Below, in pieces: positions 17,400 through 25,449 of a stretch of DNA of 64,000 bases. The translations under genes were made by a program, and so were the position numbers. The first letter of the stretch is position 1, and every line of letters starts with the position of its first letter. The notes beneath the pieces were generated by a model, which ran no database searches, had not been told where the DNA came from, and saw only the letters and a program-made list of their open reading frames with translations. Source of the DNA: JAHELQ01 sp964491915 (GTDB lineage: Bacteria > Acidobacteriota > Aminicenantia > UBA2199); contig CAZBHS010000021.1 of NCBI GenBank assembly GCA_964491915.1, forward strand, positions 1 to 64,000. The letters are read 5' to 3'.

Positions 17400-18521
17400 C
17401 TATTTCAAAAGATACTGAGCCTTCAAGTCTTTTTCGGTAAATATCTTCAGAAATTCTTCATCATCGTCAGTCCGAACGTTGAAGTAGAAGAGATTGTTTT
17501 TTATTGCTAAAAGTCTGTGTTTTTTGGGAAATGCACGTAGTCTTGTTTCACCGGATTCAAGAGGTATGACTGCGTAGAGCTCTTTTCCACCTTTTTCATT
17601 GAACAATTGCGGCACTTTATGACTATAGATTGTATTTTCAGGCCCCAGCAATAGGCCATCGCATATAGCTTTATACGCAGGGAATGGAAGGTTTTTTTTC
17701 CAAAACTTCACGTCAGTACGTCCCAAAGCGACCTCTTGCCTGATGATTGGAAACGACAACACCCATTCCTCCCAAGCATCGATGTCTTTTTTGGTGACAG
17801 GGATTTTACTGAAGGGTAGAGGGATCTTTTTTACTGGTGATCCGTCGAGGTTGAAGACAGAAATGTATTCTTCCCGGCTTTCATGAATATAAAGTTTCCC
17901 CTGATGGATCAACCATCTCAAGTTGTTTCTAAAAGGGATTGAAAAGTTTCCTTTTGTTTTACAATTAGCAGTGACATCAGATGCTAGATGGTAAAGCTCT
18001 TTAATTTTACGGCCCTTGTGATCAAATTTCATGATAACTTTCTCGGTTGAGCCAATCTCAATATTTCCACGTCGTCTCCACTTGATATTCTCAACCTGCA
18101 GATAGACATTACCCTGGCGGTCAAACTGAATAAAAGGAATACTTGGCCATTTAACACTGTCCAATTGGCAGGGCCAGATCTTGACAAATCTGCCATCCTC
18201 TGTAGAAAATACAGATATCCGCCTGTTACCTCCAAATATTTCTGTAACGTAGATAAAAGAATTGTTTGAACTGATGGACATCCATCCCAAGCGTTTAATA
18301 TCTCCCGGGCCTTCACCTTTTCGTCCAATGAGAAAAAGTTGCTTTCCCTCGGGAGAATATTTTGCAATTTGATGATCATTAGCTCCTGTATAGATATTGA
18401 ACGCATCATCAATCAGCAACTGCCGCCCAAGATGCACATCCTCAAGTTCCACTGACGATAATTGAAAATCAAATACAAAAGCAAATAATAAAACGAATAT
18501 AAAACCAATACAAAATTTCAA
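17400..18521 (-). CDS. Secreted beta-propeller (6-bladed/NHL-like) protein
   Basis: 373 residues. Start TTG at 18521 is chosen because AAAGGAGG lies seven bases upstream; the ATG seven bases earlier is out of frame and soon stops. An N-terminal signal peptide (MKFCIGFIFVLLFAFVFDF) precedes repeated propeller blades: DDAFNIYTGANDHQIAKYSP, GKQLFLIGRKGEGPGDI, SSNNSFIYVTEIFGGNRRIS, FDRQGNVYLQVENI, KLYIHESREEYISVFNLDG. GRKGEGPGDI is a frequent motif in 6-bladed propeller lipoproteins of Bacteroidetes-like genomes, where such genes can neighbour small exported peptides (from memory). It is upstream of the Cys-rich peptide on the same strand within the repeat-bounded cassette, so it may bind, export or sense the product. 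That is inference. Confidence 0.72.
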   Translation of the reverse strand: MKFCIGFIFVLLFAFVFDFQLSSVELEDVHLGRQLLIDDAFNIYTGANDHQIAKYSPEGKQLFLIGRKGEGPGDIKRLGWMSISSNNSFIYVTEIFGGNRRISVFSTEDGRFVKIWPCQLDSVKWPSIPFIQFDRQGNVYLQVENIKWRRRGNIEIGSTEKVIMKFDHKGRKIKELYHLASDVTANCKTKGNFSIPFRNNLRWLIHQGKLYIHESREEYISVFNLDGSPVKKIPLPFSKIPVTKKDIDAWEEWVLSFPIIRQEVALGRTDVKFWKKNLPFPAYKAICDGLLLGPENTIYSHKVPQLFNEKGGKELYAVIPLESGETRLRAFPKKHRLLAIKNNLFYFNVRTDDDEEFLKIFTEKDLKAQYLLK

Positions 18522-18580
18522 AAAACATTCCTCCTTTTTTTATATAGTCACTAAAAACCTTCGTTTTTGTATCATACTAT

Positions 18581-18925
18581 CTATAAAAATTCAAATTGGA
18601 ATAAAATAATCAACCGCCACATCCGCGCCTGCCCGGCCACAGCCAAACAAACCCGCAACCGCTCCCCAAAACCCTCAGCCTCCATCAACGCCCGCGCCAA
18701 CACCTGCCGGTCCCCATTCAACACCCCAAACAACAACTCCCCAATCTCTTTCTCCAACACAGGATTCCGCAAAACATCATTCCGCTTACACGCCTCCCCG
18801 ATCGCCCCGATCGTCCCTCGATCCACCGCTTCCCGGTCCTCCCGACCATCCCCAAGCGTCCGCACCAGATAAAGGCCTTCCCCATCACCAGAAGTTTCGA
18901 ATCCAACATTAAATTCCACCGCCAT
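18581..18925 (-). pseudogene. Truncated copy of the TPR gene
   Basis: The first 80 codons match the TPR gene at 12925-13374 exactly, with the same promoter, hairpin and ribosome site. After the repeat edge the frame reads MEAEGFGERLRVCLAVAGQA and then runs into AT-rich sequence encoding LIILFQFEFL. The tetratricopeptide part is gone. Most likely a fragment left by recombination or by insertion of the cassette; it could still be translated as a 114-residue peptide. Confidence 0.7.
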
Positions 18926-19168
18926 CGTTTTCTCCTAATTCAAACCGGTCCATCCCGACCGGCATTTGGTTTCAGATTGTTTGATTTTATTATAACCCAA
19001 ACAATATTTTGGATGAAAGGGTTCTTGTCTTTAAAAATGACTTTTCAAGAATTTTGGAGGTATCTTCTATTCTCGCTGAGACCGGTTCAGAGGCAGGTCT
19101 GCGGAGGCTGTTTCAAAACTCTGTCTTGTGTGGCGGACGATGTTGTTACGCAGTTGGTTTTGGTCAAA
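18687..19168. repeat. 482-bp direct repeat, right copy
   Basis: Same orientation and, by eye, the same sequence as 13136-13617. Marks the right edge of the peptide-maturase cassette. Confidence 0.92.
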
Positions 19169-19262
19169 CCGCGATACCCGAAACGCAAACCGCGATACTG
19201 GAAACGCAATCTGCGATACCATTTTCTCGACCTGCGATACATGATCGTCAAAGCGCGACACC
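19169..19262. repeat. Second 21-bp-period degenerate array
   Basis: Four to five units of 21 bp with the core GCGATAC followed by GAAACGC or diverged equivalents, beginning immediately after the right direct repeat. Period and GCGRAACG-like core recall the array at 12545-12866. Confidence 0.7.
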
Positions 19263-19288
19263 ATCCGCTTCATCTATTACACTTTTAA

Positions 19289-19345
19289 AAGGAAACTTGG
19301 GAGAAAACTTGGGGAAAACTTGGGGGAAAACTTGGGGGACAGGTG
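19289..19345. repeat. Short tandem repeat of AAACTTGGG units
   Basis: Four units of about 12-13 bp (AAACTTGGGAG, AAACTTGGGG and similar), ending in GGGGACAGGTGCG. No gene. The rest of the gap up to 19432 shows only the ribosome site for the next gene. Confidence 0.7.
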
Positions 19346-19432
19346 CGTGGGTTTCCCGGCTACACAATTGACTCTAATGTTGGGCTCTGCTAATATCAGA
19401 AATCATTCCTGACAAGGAGGAAAACCAAAAGG

Positions 19433-20350
19433 ATGAAACAAGTGAAGAATTTCATACCCCATATGATTGTAATTTTGCTGATTATCAATAGTATTGGATT
19501 TGCCCAGCAAGCCAGGTACATAGTCAAGGAAAAGGAGAAACCCATTCCCCTGGCGGATTTGCAAAATCCGGACAGCCCGTCGTATGTACCGATACCATAC
19601 CCTAAAACCAGGGAAGAGGTAATCGTCGATTTCAAGTATGTTTTAAAACGGAGACTTGAACATTTGAAACGTTATCCTTCTAGAAGAAAGACTTCACGAG
19701 GCAGTTTTATACTTTTTATGGACTTGCTCAACAAAAAAAGCAAGATAAAAATTGGAAATATAATTAGGGTCAAAAACTATTTTCGTTCTTCCCCAATATT
19801 CTATTATACCTTTTCAGTGAAAAATTCTTCCGGCTTGGTGCTGGCGCGAATTTCGCTGCGTGATTCCGGTCTTTTTTCCCAAGCGTCGTATGGAGGAGGA
19901 AGCAAGAGACTGAGAGATATTCAATCCCCACAAGAGAGTATCAGGATATTCCAGCAACACGCAAATAGGCTGAATATCAAGTTAGACGGAAATTTCGCTC
20001 AGCATGCGCAATTTGAATATGTTTCCTTCAACTCGCCTAGATGCAATCCTAATTCTCCAATGCGGAGGACCGCTATTGCGGGAATCTTTTATTATCTAGA
20101 CGATGAAAACAACATATATCGAGAACGAGAAAAAGTCCCTTTGACCGAGGAGAACATTCTGGCTGGATTGAAACGGGAGCACTTCAGGCAATATCATTTT
20201 TTATATCCCAATCGACAACCTGAAAAAAATGCCAGACCAATTGAATTTTTTCACGATTATGTCAACATGATGCTACTGTCGATCGAATGGTTGAACTACC
20301 AAGAACTCAACAAATTCAGGAATAGTTCTCATGCCAAAAACTCTAAATAA
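19433..20350 (+). CDS. Secreted protein of unknown function
   Basis: 305 residues starting with a signal peptide (MKQVKNFIPHMIVILLIINS, cleavage likely near FAQQA). The mature part is basic and contains a beta-rich middle (YYTFSVKNSSGLVLARISLR). No catalytic motif I recognise. ATG with AAGGAGG 13-14 bases upstream, a little far. Its last 20 bases overlap the start of a C39-like peptidase remnant, so the pair may once have worked together, perhaps as a cell-surface protein with its processing peptidase (inference). Confidence 0.7.
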   Translation: MKQVKNFIPHMIVILLIINSIGFAQQARYIVKEKEKPIPLADLQNPDSPSYVPIPYPKTREEVIVDFKYVLKRRLEHLKRYPSRRKTSRGSFILFMDLLNKKSKIKIGNIIRVKNYFRSSPIFYYTFSVKNSSGLVLARISLRDSGLFSQASYGGGSKRLRDIQSPQESIRIFQQHANRLNIKLDGNFAQHAQFEYVSFNSPRCNPNSPMRRTAIAGIFYYLDDENNIYREREKVPLTEENILAGLKREHFRQYHFLYPNRQPEKNARPIEFFHDYVNMMLLSIEWLNYQELNKFRNSSHAKNSK

Positions 20351-20745
20351 ATCAATAATATTGGCGCTCTCCATTATATTTGTTATTAATTTTTCAGGAT
20401 GCGAAGATTGGTTTTTTCCAAATTCACAATTTCCCCCGGACGTACCTTTAGACATTCCATTTTTCCCCCAAGAGTGCCCCTTTTGGTGTGCTCACGCATG
20501 TATTCAGATGTGGGCTCACTATAGCGAAAAAGCTTTCTATGAGGACCAATATATTGACCAGTTCTTGATATCGGAGGCGTCTATGACGATATAGCTTATG
20601 GATTGATATATACGCTCTATTGATTCACTTTTAGATCTCCTATTCCCCTGTTTCTTTTGCCATATGGTTGCGGTGATGAGACAGTATCCATTCTGGATAA
20701 CTCACTATTTTTTCCTTGCGCGGGGTGGGGAATTATTTTACAATA
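20331..20745 (+). pseudogene. C39-like lipoprotein peptidase, frameshifted remnant
   Basis: The open part (20331-20594, 87 residues) has a lipoprotein signal (SIIFVINFSGC) and then DIPFFPQECPFWCAHACIQM, matching the Gln-Cys active-site start of C39-like peptidases. The frame stops after ISEASMTI, but a shifted frame continues the family (GGVYDDIAYGLIYTLY, a TGA, then PYGCGDETVSILDNSL), so a one-base loss near 20573-20577 plus a stop at about 20620 have disabled it. The catalytic His/Asp half is lost. Confidence 0.65.
20716..20744 (+). promoter_or_regulatory. Possible promoter for idi, near-leaderless
   Basis: TTGCGC, 17-base spacer, TACAAT, ending nine bases before the start codon. The -35 is poor. 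Confidence 0.35.
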
Positions 20746-20753
20746 GATCTACT

Positions 20754-21323
20754 ATGGAGCAGATAACGAAAAATGCGAACAATCAAGCGCCGGATATGCT
20801 GATTTTGGTGGATCCGGAGGACACGATCCTTGGCTATGAGGAAAAGAGGGCGTGTCATGAGGGCGAGGGGCAACTGCACCGGGCCTTCTCGATTTTTATC
20901 TTCAACTCTAAAAAAGAATTGTTGATGCAGCGACGGAGCGAGGAGAAGCCGTTATGGCCGGGGTATTGGTCCAATAGCGTGTGCAGTCACCCGCGCAAAG
21001 GGGAGACTGTCGTCGAAGCGACAAATCGTCGCATCATTGAAGAGATCGGGATTTCCGCGCCATTGCGTTACCTGTTTAAATTCCAATACCAGGCCCGCTT
21101 CGGAAGTATTGGTTCAGAAAACGAATTGTGTTCGGTGTTTTATGGGTTTTCAGATGAACCGGTCGTTCCCAACCGGGAGGAAATATCCGAGCACCGGTTC
21201 GTCTCCATCGCTGAATTGAACCGGGATCTGGAGGCCAACCAGGGGATCTACACCCCCTGGTTCAAGATCGAATGGCGGCGGATTCAAGACGAGTATCTCG
21301 ATACGATACTGTCTTCAAAATAA
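20754..21323 (+). CDS. idi: Isopentenyl-diphosphate delta-isomerase, type 1
   Basis: 189 residues from ATG 20754; the frame is open 30 codons further upstream but overlaps the peptidase remnant and gives no sensible N-terminus. Nudix-fold IDI features: KRACHEGEGQLHRAFSIFIF, LWPGYWSNSVCSHP (catalytic Cys), and EATNRRIIEEIG (metal and catalytic Glu). It interconverts isopentenyl and dimethylallyl diphosphate for isoprenoid synthesis in the cytoplasm. No ribosome site is visible; a TTGCGC-17-TACAAT promoter ends nine bases before the ATG, which would give an almost leaderless message. Confidence 0.93.
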   Translation: MEQITKNANNQAPDMLILVDPEDTILGYEEKRACHEGEGQLHRAFSIFIFNSKKELLMQRRSEEKPLWPGYWSNSVCSHPRKGETVVEATNRRIIEEIGISAPLRYLFKFQYQARFGSIGSENELCSVFYGFSDEPVVPNREEISEHRFVSIAELNRDLEANQGIYTPWFKIEWRRIQDEYLDTILSSK

Positions 21324-21335
21324 AAACGTCGCCGC

Positions 21336-22940
21336 TTAAAACGCGCCGGTGTATTTGCTCCAGAGATCGTCGCCCAATGTCCAATAGGCGGCCACGAGCT
21401 TGTTCATCCATTGATTGCTGTATTGGGTGAGAAAGCGGCGGGCTTTGCGGGGATTTTTTTTGTAGAGGGCCAGGGCTTTTGCCTCGATCTCTTTTTGCTT
21501 TGCGAACGCTTCATCTTCAAACGCTTTCCAGACTTTCTGCACATCGACGCGCATATGGCCCCATTTCTGGGCCGCTAGATCCGCCACCCGGTTGAACGCC
21601 CACCAGGCGCTAAGGCGGTTAAAACCGGGGCGGCCGCAGAGTTTGTATGATTCCGGCATGGTATCGATCCCGGCGTACAACGGCGCATAGGATACCATGG
21701 CGGGATTGTCGAGTCCCAGCCACACCAGGCCGCCGATTTCGTTGGGGAGCCAGGAGCGGCACTGAACCACTGTCACGTAGGTGCAATAATAGCGGGCGAT
21801 GCAACGCTCCCCCATTTCGTTCCAACCGCCGTTCACCTTGAGAAGCGGCATCATGTCGTAGTCCATAAATGGGTTGGCGTAGGGGCTTTTGATAAATTTA
21901 CCGGTGGGTTTACCTTTTTTGTCCTTCTCTTGCACCAGCATGTATTTGGTCATATCGAAGGGCGTATCTTCAAAGGTGTCGCGGAAAATTCTCATAATAT
22001 CCCGCGGGCCGACTTTTTTTTCAGGTTTTACAGAGAAAGGGAAGTTTTCGCCGTTGGGGTCCAATTTCAGAGAGGGGGCCAATAGATCGAGAACTCTCCA
22101 CTCACGCCGCCGGGAGGCCATGCTGCGGCGGCTGCCGTAGACGTAACAAAATTCGAACGGTCGGCCGGATTTTGGATCGTAGAGACCAAGCTCCACAGCG
22201 CGGGATATAACATTGTCCGATGCCATAAAGAATTCAGGTTTAGAGAGGTCTATTTGCCGGATCCTCGACGCATTGGCATTGACGCCGACATGATCATCCG
22301 GCACTCTCTGGGCCACCCACACGGATCCTTTTTTGCCTTTGCCGGGTCCGATAATTTCCAGATGCCAGACCTCTTTGGGGTCGGCGATGGTAAAACATTC
22401 TCCTCCGGAGATAAAGCCGTATTTTTTGGTAACGTCGCCGGCCACCTGAATGGCGTGTCGAGCGGAGGTCGCCCTTTCCGCCATGATGCGGTTCAATTCG
22501 CGGTAATCGATGAGACCGTCGTCGCTTTGCATGATTTTTTTTCCGGTGAAGGTGGCTTCGCCGATGCCCACCTGGTTTCCATTCATAAAGGGCAAGGCGG
22601 AATTGAAATATTGGTACGTAGTGGAAGGTTGGGGAATCTCACCCTTCAGTTCCCGCTTCGACAGATCATACGAGCTGACGGTGCGTTCGGTGTTTCCGAA
22701 AACCTTTCGCATACTACCGGGTTTGTGATTCAGCTTTTTTACAATGTCGATCCAGGTTCTTGTGGTGCGGGAGTCGCAGGTATGGGATGTCATCACGGAT
22801 CCGTCCACAGAGGCGGACTTCCCGACAGTAATCGTCGTACAGGCGTCCTCTACTGCGATACCGTCTTCAGACCCGAACCCAATCGAAAAAGATCCGTTTA
22901 CCAAAAATAATAAAATAAATATATAAGCAAATGTTTTCAT
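21336..22940 (-). CDS. Secreted dipeptidase, family C69 (PepD-like)
   Basis: 534 residues from ATG 22940 with GGAGGAAGA directly upstream; an open extension to 22997 is rejected because it places the signal peptide internally. Signal peptide MKTFAYIFILLFLVNGSFS, then DACTTITVGKSASVDGS with the N-terminal nucleophile Cys34 of this Ntn-hydrolase family. Family segments include ISGGECFTIADPKEVWHLEI, GVNANASRIR and GGLVWLGLDNPAMVSYAPLY. It hydrolyses dipeptides, presumably in the periplasm or outside the cell, consistent with the other exported peptidases nearby. Convergent with idi. Confidence 0.93.
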   Translation of the reverse strand: MKTFAYIFILLFLVNGSFSIGFGSEDGIAVEDACTTITVGKSASVDGSVMTSHTCDSRTTRTWIDIVKKLNHKPGSMRKVFGNTERTVSSYDLSKRELKGEIPQPSTTYQYFNSALPFMNGNQVGIGEATFTGKKIMQSDDGLIDYRELNRIMAERATSARHAIQVAGDVTKKYGFISGGECFTIADPKEVWHLEIIGPGKGKKGSVWVAQRVPDDHVGVNANASRIRQIDLSKPEFFMASDNVISRAVELGLYDPKSGRPFEFCYVYGSRRSMASRRREWRVLDLLAPSLKLDPNGENFPFSVKPEKKVGPRDIMRIFRDTFEDTPFDMTKYMLVQEKDKKGKPTGKFIKSPYANPFMDYDMMPLLKVNGGWNEMGERCIARYYCTYVTVVQCRSWLPNEIGGLVWLGLDNPAMVSYAPLYAGIDTMPESYKLCGRPGFNRLSAWWAFNRVADLAAQKWGHMRVDVQKVWKAFEDEAFAKQKEIEAKALALYKKNPRKARRFLTQYSNQWMNKLVAAYWTLGDDLWSKYTGAF

Positions 22941-23042
22941 TCTTCCTCCAGTCTTGATTATAATTGTTTGTTTTTTTTTTGGCAAACTCCCGCCCAAAAG
23001 ACCGGGACAAAAAAGTTATCTGCCGGCGTAACCGATTGTCGC

Positions 23043-23072
23043 TTGACAAATAGATGAAACTTTTTCTATAAT
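23043..23072 (+). promoter_or_regulatory. Promoter for the TPR protein gene
   Basis: TTGACA at 23043-23048, 18-base spacer, TATAAT at 23067-23072. Confidence 0.75.
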
Positions 23073-23117
23073 TGAATCTATAGTCAAGCCAAATTTTTCG
23101 TGATTGGAGGAAGTTTT

Positions 23118-24104
23118 ATGAAAAGAACGACGGTTTTTGTTTTAATCACCTTAATCCTGGCATCCTTTTCCCTATTCGCAGACGAGCAGCAGGATCTATG
23201 GAAAAAAGCTGCCGCTGAGAACAATATGGAGCAGAAATTCAACCTGCTTGAGGAATATGCGCAGAAATATCCGCAGGATAAAAACTCGAAAGTATTGTAC
23301 TACAACCTGACAGTGATTTCTTATCAGCTCAAGAAATATACTGACACAGCAAAATATGGGGAACTGGCGCTGACCCAGGAAGGCCTGGAAAATAACAATA
23401 AACTCAACGTCTACTTGTATCTGGCCAACTCATATAACGTATCAAAAACCGATTTAGAGAAAGCGATTCATTATGCCGACCAGTTGGTTCAGTTGGCAAA
23501 AGCATTGAAAGGTACTGACCAGGCTTCTTCCCGGTATGATAAAAATTATATTGTTCCCGGTTTAAGAATCCAAATCCAGATTTTGTTCAACAAAAGTAAA
23601 GACGACCCCGCCACAATTTTGGAAGCCGCGAAAAAAGCGATCGAGGTTTACAAAGAGTACGATCAGTCCCGCCGCTCGTCCAATATGATCGTCACCTTAG
23701 CGAACCGCCTTTATAAATTGAGAAAAATCAATGACGCCATCCAAACAATGGAACAAATCATTGATCCTGAAAAGCCGAACCACCGCTACCTGGGTGTGTT
23801 GGCTAGCTGGTACAGCAAGGCGAAAAACAATGAAAAGGCCGTTGAGTATCTGGAAAAATCCTATCAAGCAAGACACAATGTCAAGACAGCATACAACATC
23901 GGTAAATTATTGCAGTCTAAAAATGTTGACAAAGCCATCAAATATCTGGCCGAAGCACACATGATGAATCCCGGCAATACCGGTTCCGAGGCTTACAAAC
24001 TGCTTCGTCACCTGTTCTACAATGTAAAATACAAGGGGAAAACCCAGGAAGAGCAGGATTCGGCGTTCAAGCAGGCATTGGAGAGCGCAAAGGCTCGCTT
24101 GTAA
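23118..24104 (+). CDS. Periplasmic tetratricopeptide-repeat protein
   Basis: 328 residues from ATG 23118 (TTGGAGGAAG upstream). A signal peptide (MKRTTVFVLITLILASFSLFA) is followed by helical TPR-like repeats, for example KVLYYNLTVISYQLKKYTDT, RRSSNMIVTLANRLYKLRKI and KAVEYLEKSYQARHNVKTAY. TPR proteins act as scaffolds; no partner is evident. It stands alone, with a consensus promoter and a terminator, so it is a single-gene unit. Confidence 0.85.
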   Translation: MKRTTVFVLITLILASFSLFADEQQDLWKKAAAENNMEQKFNLLEEYAQKYPQDKNSKVLYYNLTVISYQLKKYTDTAKYGELALTQEGLENNNKLNVYLYLANSYNVSKTDLEKAIHYADQLVQLAKALKGTDQASSRYDKNYIVPGLRIQIQILFNKSKDDPATILEAAKKAIEVYKEYDQSRRSSNMIVTLANRLYKLRKINDAIQTMEQIIDPEKPNHRYLGVLASWYSKAKNNEKAVEYLEKSYQARHNVKTAYNIGKLLQSKNVDKAIKYLAEAHMMNPGNTGSEAYKLLRHLFYNVKYKGKTQEEQDSAFKQALESAKARL

Positions 24105-24144
24105 GTACAGAGAAAAAAAAGGTGATTTAGTCAAAATAAAAAAA

Positions 24145-24173
24145 GGGTGCGGCGCAAGCTGCGCCCTTTTTTT
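24145..24173. terminator. Intrinsic terminator, likely bidirectional
   Basis: Nine-pair stem (two G-U pairs on the plus strand) with a GCAA loop followed by seven T, and an A-rich run on the other side. It lies between the convergent TPR and SelB-tail-like genes and can serve both. Confidence 0.9.
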
Positions 24174-24181
24174 ATAACATG

Positions 24182-25225
24182 TTACACACCCAACAAAATT
24201 TTTCTTTTGTTGCCTTCCCGGGTGGTTATGTGTTGGGTGTCAAAATATTCCAGGATTGCGATGATGTACTTCCTGTTAAAGAGCGTGAGTTCTCGAAACG
24301 ATTTAATATCGATAAATTCCCCTTGATTTCGTTTATATTTCTTCAAGCGGTTTATAATTTTGCTCAAGTCTTCTTGCAGAATAAAATACTTGTCGCTCAA
24401 TTGAACCAGGTCGCCTGTATTGATAAGAAACCAAAGAGAGTTATTGACAACTTTATATGGGATATCAGTGGTTTTGACGATATCCTCTATGGAAAAAACC
24501 ACAAGTTTATTTCTGTGTAAATGAGCCTTGATCTCATTTATGATCTGCTTTTCTTTCTCTGTCAATCCCACCTTCTTGAAAACAACCTTGTCTTTCAAAA
24601 TCCGGAACGAAAGCTTGCTCTGGAATTTAGCCAGTAGGTAATTAAAAAAAGTCGATGTACGGGGGATTTTAAGTGTAGCCTCAACGTCGGAGACATTGAT
24701 GTTGTTTACATTATTCTCCTGGGCATGGGCGAACAATTCATCCAATTCCTTGATATATCCCTGGAAATTCTTGTAGGATGTAATATACAAAGAGTGAAAA
24801 TCAATGATCTTGACGATCTGCTTCAACTCCATTTGGACAAACGTTTGTGTAATCTCCTCCCTCTGGAATGATAAAAAATGCAACAACTTGTCCACTTTTA
24901 GAAACTTTTCGATCTTTAGAAATTCCACCATTAGGTCAATGGTTTCCAACTCATCGATCGCGCTCAATAAAGAGCAGACTTTCTTCAGTTTTCGTTTATT
25001 GTATTTCGACAAAACCGGGAATAAGACTTTGACCTCAAGGTTGTGGTTTTTGAACCCAAGTTTTTGCCGGAACTTCAGTTCCACCTGGTTTTTAAAATGA
25101 ACGGTAAAAACTGAATCTTCGATTTTGGTAAAATTGACGCTAACCGGTTCATCATTCAGAATCAGATTTCCGGTCACATTTGTCTCAGGATGGTCGAGTA
25201 CTACAAAATAGGAGTTAAATTTCAT
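24182..25225 (-). CDS. SelB C-terminal (winged-helix) domain-like protein without GTPase
   Basis: 347 residues. The last 50 or so (GEFIDIKSFRELTLFNRKYI, then AILEYFDTQHITTREGNKRK) match the final winged helix of selenocysteine elongation factor SelB, and upstream blocks (IINEIKAHLHRNKLVVFSIE) fit the preceding winged helices. The GTP-binding domain and its GHVDHGKT motif are absent; the first 100 residues are beta-rich and may be a remnant of another SelB domain. It may bind RNA or DNA hairpins. Its ATG overlaps the stop of a 38-codon ORF by ATGA. Not a complete SelB, so no claim of selenoprotein synthesis. Confidence 0.7.
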   Translation of the reverse strand: MKFNSYFVVLDHPETNVTGNLILNDEPVSVNFTKIEDSVFTVHFKNQVELKFRQKLGFKNHNLEVKVLFPVLSKYNKRKLKKVCSLLSAIDELETIDLMVEFLKIEKFLKVDKLLHFLSFQREEITQTFVQMELKQIVKIIDFHSLYITSYKNFQGYIKELDELFAHAQENNVNNINVSDVEATLKIPRTSTFFNYLLAKFQSKLSFRILKDKVVFKKVGLTEKEKQIINEIKAHLHRNKLVVFSIEDIVKTTDIPYKVVNNSLWFLINTGDLVQLSDKYFILQEDLSKIINRLKKYKRNQGEFIDIKSFRELTLFNRKYIIAILEYFDTQHITTREGNKRKILLGV

Positions 25226-25338
25226 GATGGTATGACTGGCTCTTCAGGTAGATTTCCTTTTCTTTTTGTCGGGAGGTAGACGCCCGCGTTGATTTTTGTG
25301 CTCTCATCTTCGGTCAATGTCAAAGTTAGAATCGTCAT
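25222..25338 (-). CDS. Small 38-residue ORF coupled to the SelB-tail gene
   Basis: ATG with GGAG four bases upstream, preceded by a consensus promoter, and a stop that overlaps the next start (ATGA). The peptide starts MTILTLTLTEDESTKINAGV and ends EEPVIPS. Unrecognised. It could be a true small protein or a leader ORF that couples translation. Confidence 0.5.
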   Translation of the reverse strand: MTILTLTLTEDESTKINAGVYLPTKRKGNLPEEPVIPS

Positions 25339-25367
25339 TTCTCCACATCTAAAAAAATTCATTTATT

Positions 25368-25396
25368 ATTTTATATGATTGTTCAAAGCCTGTCAA
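25368..25396 (-). promoter_or_regulatory. Promoter of the small ORF/SelB-tail operon
   Basis: TTGACA at 25391-25396, 17-base spacer, TAAAAT at 25368-25373, about 30 bases before the start codon at 25338. Confidence 0.75.
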
Positions 25397-25449
25397 TAGG
25401 AAGACGATTCAGGGAAACCAGGGGATCTTTCCCATTTAGGTTGTTTTAT

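Noticed and set aside
18581..18925. Independent 114-residue gene
   Set aside because: Its first 80 codons copy the TPR gene and the rest is cut off by unrelated AT-rich DNA, so it is better called a truncated copy.
20595..20640. TGA in the peptidase remnant as a selenocysteine codon
   Set aside because: A frameshift precedes it and no SECIS-like hairpin is evident. The SelB-tail protein at 24-25 kb lacks the GTPase needed for selenocysteine insertion.
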